From Ga0077560 sp046330395 (GTDB lineage Bacteria > Actinomycetota > Thermoleophilia > Miltoncostaeales > Miltoncostaeaceae): a stretch of 64,000 nt of DNA. The notes below the pieces were generated by a model. That model saw only the letters and a list, made by a program, of their open reading frames with translations. It was not told the DNA's origin and ran no database searches. Both the position numbers and the translations under genes were made by a program. Numbering within the stretch: position 1 is the first letter of the stretch; each line of letters begins with the position of its first letter. Where the stretch lies: contig JAXLSS010000006.1 of NCBI GenBank assembly GCA_046330395.1, positions 78,819 to 142,818 of the forward strand, read 5' to 3'. Of this stretch, positions 61,452-64,000 are shown piece by piece.

Positions 61452-62255
61452 ATGCGCTTCGGCCTGTTCCTGCCCCCGTTCGACGATCTGTCCGACCCGG
61501 CGCTGCTACTGCGGCTGGCGGTGGCCGCCGAGGACGCCGGCTGGGACGGGGTGTTCCTGTGGGACCACATCGTCTACCGGGAGCCCGTCCGCGCCGCCGC
61601 CGACCCCTGGGTGGCGCTGGCGGGCATCGCGGCCGCCACGCGGCGCGTGCGCCTGGGGGCGCTGGTGACGCCGCTGGCCCGCCGCCGGCCCCACGTGCTG
61701 GCGCGCGCCCTCACCACCCTGGACCATCTGTCGGAGGGCCGCCTGGTGGTGGGTGTGGGCCTGGGGCTGGACACCAGCGGGCGCGAGCTGTCGGCCTTCG
61801 GCGAGGAGATGGACGACCGCGTGCGGGGCCGGATGCTGGACGAGGCGCTGCAGGTGCTCGACGCGCTGTGGAGCGGCGAGACGGTGCACCACCGCGGCGA
61901 GCACTACACCGCCGACGGCGTCCGGTTTCTGCCCACCCCGGTGCAGCCGCGCATCCCGGTGTGGGTGGCGGGCCGGTGGCCCAACCGGGCGCCCCTCCGC
62001 CGCGCCGTCGCCCGGGACGGCATGTTCCCCATCCAGGTGGAGCGCCCGGAGGAGCTGGCCGAGCTGGCGGGCGTGCTCACCGGCATGCGCGGTTCACTGG
62101 ACGGCTTCGACCTCGTGGTGATGCGCCCGCCCGGCGGGGCCCCGGCCCCGTGGGCGGCCGCGGGCGCCACGTGGTGGCTCACCGCGCTGGACCCCTTCAC
62201 CCTCACCGCCGCCGACGCCGAGGCGCTGGCCCACGGCGGCCCCCCGGCCGGCTGA
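61452..62255 (+). CDS. LLM class F420/FMN-dependent oxidoreductase
   Basis: A 267-residue luciferase-like TIM barrel, shorter than the one at 8.6 kb. MRFGLFLPPFDDLSDPALLL, GWDGVFLWDHIVYREPV, RRVRLGALVTPLARRRPHVL and SEGRLVVGVGLGLDTSGREL are the cofactor and superfamily blocks. F420 use is likely for an actinobacterium, but FMN cannot be excluded. Ends abruptly compared with 300-residue relatives. Substrate unknown. Confidence 0.82.
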   Translation: MRFGLFLPPFDDLSDPALLLRLAVAAEDAGWDGVFLWDHIVYREPVRAAADPWVALAGIAAATRRVRLGALVTPLARRRPHVLARALTTLDHLSEGRLVVGVGLGLDTSGRELSAFGEEMDDRVRGRMLDEALQVLDALWSGETVHHRGEHYTADGVRFLPTPVQPRIPVWVAGRWPNRAPLRRAVARDGMFPIQVERPEELAELAGVLTGMRGSLDGFDLVVMRPPGGAPAPWAAAGATWWLTALDPFTLTAADAEALAHGGPPAG

Positions 62256-62282
62256 CCGCCGGGGGGCCGAGATGCGGTGCGG

Positions 62283-62705
62283 TCAGGCCTCCACCGCACC
62301 CCCCAGCTGCACCTGCGTGACCGCACCGGCCTCGAAGTAGAGGCCCGCAGTCCGCGCCGCGTGCGCGGCCTGCTCGATCACCGGCATCGCGAACTCCCAG
62401 TCGCCCTCGCCGGAGTCCAGCACCGGCACGGACGCCCGCCAGTCGGACGTGCCATGGGAGGTGACGAACGCGATGTCGCACTGCTCACACACCACGCGCA
62501 CCTCGAACCTGCCGGCGTTCGTCCGCAGCTCGCACACGAACCCGTCGCGGCTCACCACCTCCTCAACCCGGACCATGTGGGCCACCGTGCCCTCCCGGCG
62601 GCGAACAAGATCCTGCGCGACGTTGAGCCCCAGGCCCTCGCCGAATGCCTCGCGAGTGCCCAGGACCCCGGCGTCGGTGACGAACAGCTGCTCGTGCACG
62701 CTCAT
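62283..62705 (-). CDS. Hypothetical protein
   Basis: A 140-residue soluble protein, beta-rich: VVSRDGFVCELRTNAGRFEV, then VVCEQCDIAFVTSHG with two cysteines, and EFAMPVIEQAAHAARTAGLY. No family recognised. GAGGGGG before the ATG is a strong ribosome site. Its upstream region is markedly AT-richer than the window, suggesting a regulated promoter. Confidence 0.6.
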   Translation of the reverse strand: MSVHEQLFVTDAGVLGTREAFGEGLGLNVAQDLVRRREGTVAHMVRVEEVVSRDGFVCELRTNAGRFEVRVVCEQCDIAFVTSHGTSDWRASVPVLDSGEGDWEFAMPVIEQAAHAARTAGLYFEAGAVTQVQLGGAVEA

Positions 62706-62724
62706 GGGTCGCCCCCTCGCATTG

Positions 62725-62750
62725 CGTATTTATGGGGTCACGATATATCG
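62725..62750 (-). promoter_or_regulatory. AT-rich promoter/operator region of the hypothetical gene
   Basis: CGATATATCG at 62741-62750 is a perfect palindrome in an otherwise GC-rich region. On the minus strand a TAAATA lies 11 bases further on, 20-26 bases before the start codon. A dimeric regulator site overlapping a promoter is a reasonable reading. Confidence 0.35.
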
Positions 62751-62800
62751 ACCGGGTCGCCGGACGCACGCGGGCAAACCACCCCCGCGGTCGCGGGAGA

Positions 62801-64000
62801 TCACGGGCCCAGAAGGGCGGCGGGAATCACCGCGACACCGTCCGGCCGCCGGTACGCCTCGGCGCCGGTCGTCACGACGACGGCGTCGAGGAGGTCGTCG
62901 CCGATCTCCGAGCGCAGCCAGTGCAGATGCTTGAGATCGTCGTCCCGGGGAGTGGGGTTCAGTTTCACCTCGATCGCGACGATCCGGCCGTCGCCGCGCT
63001 CGACGATGAGGTCCAGCTCGTGTTCGCCGCTGAACCGGCGCAGATGCCCCACGACCGCTTCGGCCGCCTGGGCGTACACCCGCACGGATTGCGTGACGAG
63101 CGACTCGAAGAGCGCGCCGAGGAACGATCCATCACGCGGAATCACGGATCGCGGCTCGTCGCCCGCCAGGAGGTGGTCGGCGGTGAGGCCGAGGAGCGTG
63201 ACGGCCAGGGCCGGGTCGGCCAGATGATGCTTGGGAGGCTCGGTCAGGCGCGCGATGCGGTTGCGTGTGGGTTTCCATCCCGGTACGGGGTCGAGCACGT
63301 AGAGGCGCTCGAGGATGTCCCGGTACGGCTGGGTCGCGGTGCGAGCGGGTTTCTGACCCTCGCCACCCGTTGCGGCGTCGCGAAGCTTCTCCCAGGTGGC
63401 CGTGGTCGCGGTCGCGGCCGCATAGGCCTGCATCCATCGGCGCAGCGCGGCGGGATTGCGTGGCTGGTGACCGAGTTCGGGGAAGTCCCGATCGATGACG
63501 CGCTGGAGATAGCCCTCGAGCTGGGCCCGGCGCAGGCGCGTGGGAAGGTCGCGGAGGCCGGGAAAGCCGGACCGGACGATCTCATCCGTGTAGTCGGCCA
63601 GCCTCAGCGCGCTGGTTCCTCCGACGGCCGGTCGAGCGCCGGCGAGCAGTTCCCCGAGGCTGACCGTTGCCAGATCCGGCCACCGCTCGGCCAGGGAGAG
63701 GGGACGCATCCGCAAAGGGATGATGCGTCCGGCTCCGGTGTGGATCTCCGTCCCCTTCGGGGCGACCGAGCCGGTCAGCAGGAACGGTCCGTGTGGGTCG
63801 CGGTCATCGACGGCGCGGCGAACCCGGTCCCACACGGGCGGGTGACGTTGCCACTCGTCGATGAGGACCGGTGGCGCTTGTCGCAGCGCCCGATCGACGT
63901 CGGCGGTGAGCAGTGCCAGCGCCGGCTCTGTGTCCAGATCGAAGGCGGTCGCCGCCCGCTGCCGCGCGGTCGATGTCTTGCCGACCGCACGCGCGCCCTC
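62801..64000 (-). CDS. AAA ATPase with DUF4143 domain (partial)
   Basis: The frame is open to the right edge, so the N-terminus is missing; 399 residues are visible. Walker A ARAVGKTSTA is at the edge, Walker B-like PPVLIDEWQRHP, FLLTGSVAPKGTEIHTGAGR, then the C-terminal DUF4143 part with LFESLVTQSVRVYAQAAEAV, ELDLIVERGDGRIVAIEVKL. The PD-(D/E)XK-like EVK near the end is typical of these AAA_14/DUF4143 proteins. Role unknown; often found in variable genome regions. Mixed codon quality compared with the flagellar genes suggests possible transfer. Confidence 0.82.
   Translation of the reverse strand, partial: EGARAVGKTSTARQRAATAFDLDTEPALALLTADVDRALRQAPPVLIDEWQRHPPVWDRVRRAVDDRDPHGPFLLTGSVAPKGTEIHTGAGRIIPLRMRPLSLAERWPDLATVSLGELLAGARPAVGGTSALRLADYTDEIVRSGFPGLRDLPTRLRRAQLEGYLQRVIDRDFPELGHQPRNPAALRRWMQAYAAATATTATWEKLRDAATGGEGQKPARTATQPYRDILERLYVLDPVPGWKPTRNRIARLTEPPKHHLADPALAVTLLGLTADHLLAGDEPRSVIPRDGSFLGALFESLVTQSVRVYAQAAEAVVGHLRRFSGEHELDLIVERGDGRIVAIEVKLNPTPRDDDLKHLHWLRSEIGDDLLDAVVVTTGAEAYRRPDGVAVIPAALLGP

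Overview
The window is very GC-rich with GTG starts, dense four-base stop/start overlaps and long alanine/proline-rich linkers, as in a high-GC actinobacterium. It carries an almost complete set of flagellar and chemotaxis genes. The Firmicutes-like parts list (FliY, CheC, CheD, FlbD), DUF2510, F420/FMN luciferase-like oxidoreductases and secreted proteins ending in a two-cysteine domain suggest a motile member of Actinomycetota, perhaps class Thermoleophilia. That placement is inference.

Layout. 0.3-7.8 kb: fliS, an HDOD gene, flgB-flgC-fliE-fliF-fliG-fliH-fliI, closed by tandem hairpins. 7.9-10.5 kb: metabolic insert (CBS protein, luciferase-like oxidoreductase, ferritin-like Tat protein). 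10.6-17.8 kb: fliJ, lytic transglycosylase, fliK, flgD, TIGR02530-type protein, flgE, flbD, motA, motB, fliL. 17.8-25.9 kb: an antiparallel RsbW-like ATPase, then fliM, fliY, cheY, fliO, fliP, fliQ, fliR, cheB, cheR. 25.9-30.6 kb: two secreted repeat proteins and an ECF sigma factor with a membrane partner. 30.7-31.5 kb: hairpin repeats and a YyaC/DUF1256 gene. 31.6-42.8 kb: cheA, cheC, cheD, flhB, flhA, flhF, a PilZ gene and four unknown genes. 42.9-53.5 kb: L,D-transpeptidase, TfoX C-terminal protein, HflX, lipoprotein, HtpX, a histidine kinase/response regulator pair, a DUF2510 protein and a sulfonate-type ABC transporter. 53.5-64 kb: a second cluster of the same hairpin repeats, a parA-ftsZ pair, gamma-glutamyltransferase, small unknowns, ygfZ and LON-domain genes, hisC, another luciferase-like gene and a DUF4143 ATPase.

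Regulation. Seven sites matching the FliA/WhiG (sigma-28) promoter pattern, TAAA/TCAA, 15-16 bases, then NCCGA followed by a variable end, stand in front of fliS, fliJ, flbD-mot, fliM, cheY, cheA and flhB. One sigma-28-type factor, not encoded here, probably drives the whole flagellar and chemotaxis regulon including early export and basal-body genes. CheA phosphorylates CheY. CheC and the CheC-like part of FliY would dephosphorylate it, CheD/CheB/CheR adapt the receptors, and MotA/MotB supply torque. CheW, receptors, flagellin, FliD, FlgK/L, FlhG and FliA are not in this window.

Quality warning. From about 19.2 to 26.9 kb, and at isolated points near 12.85, 32.5, 56.4 and 58.5-58.95 kb, reading frames are broken by one-base gains and losses although the protein sequence stays conserved across each break. 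These look like sequence errors rather than decayed genes, so the affected genes are annotated over their full span.
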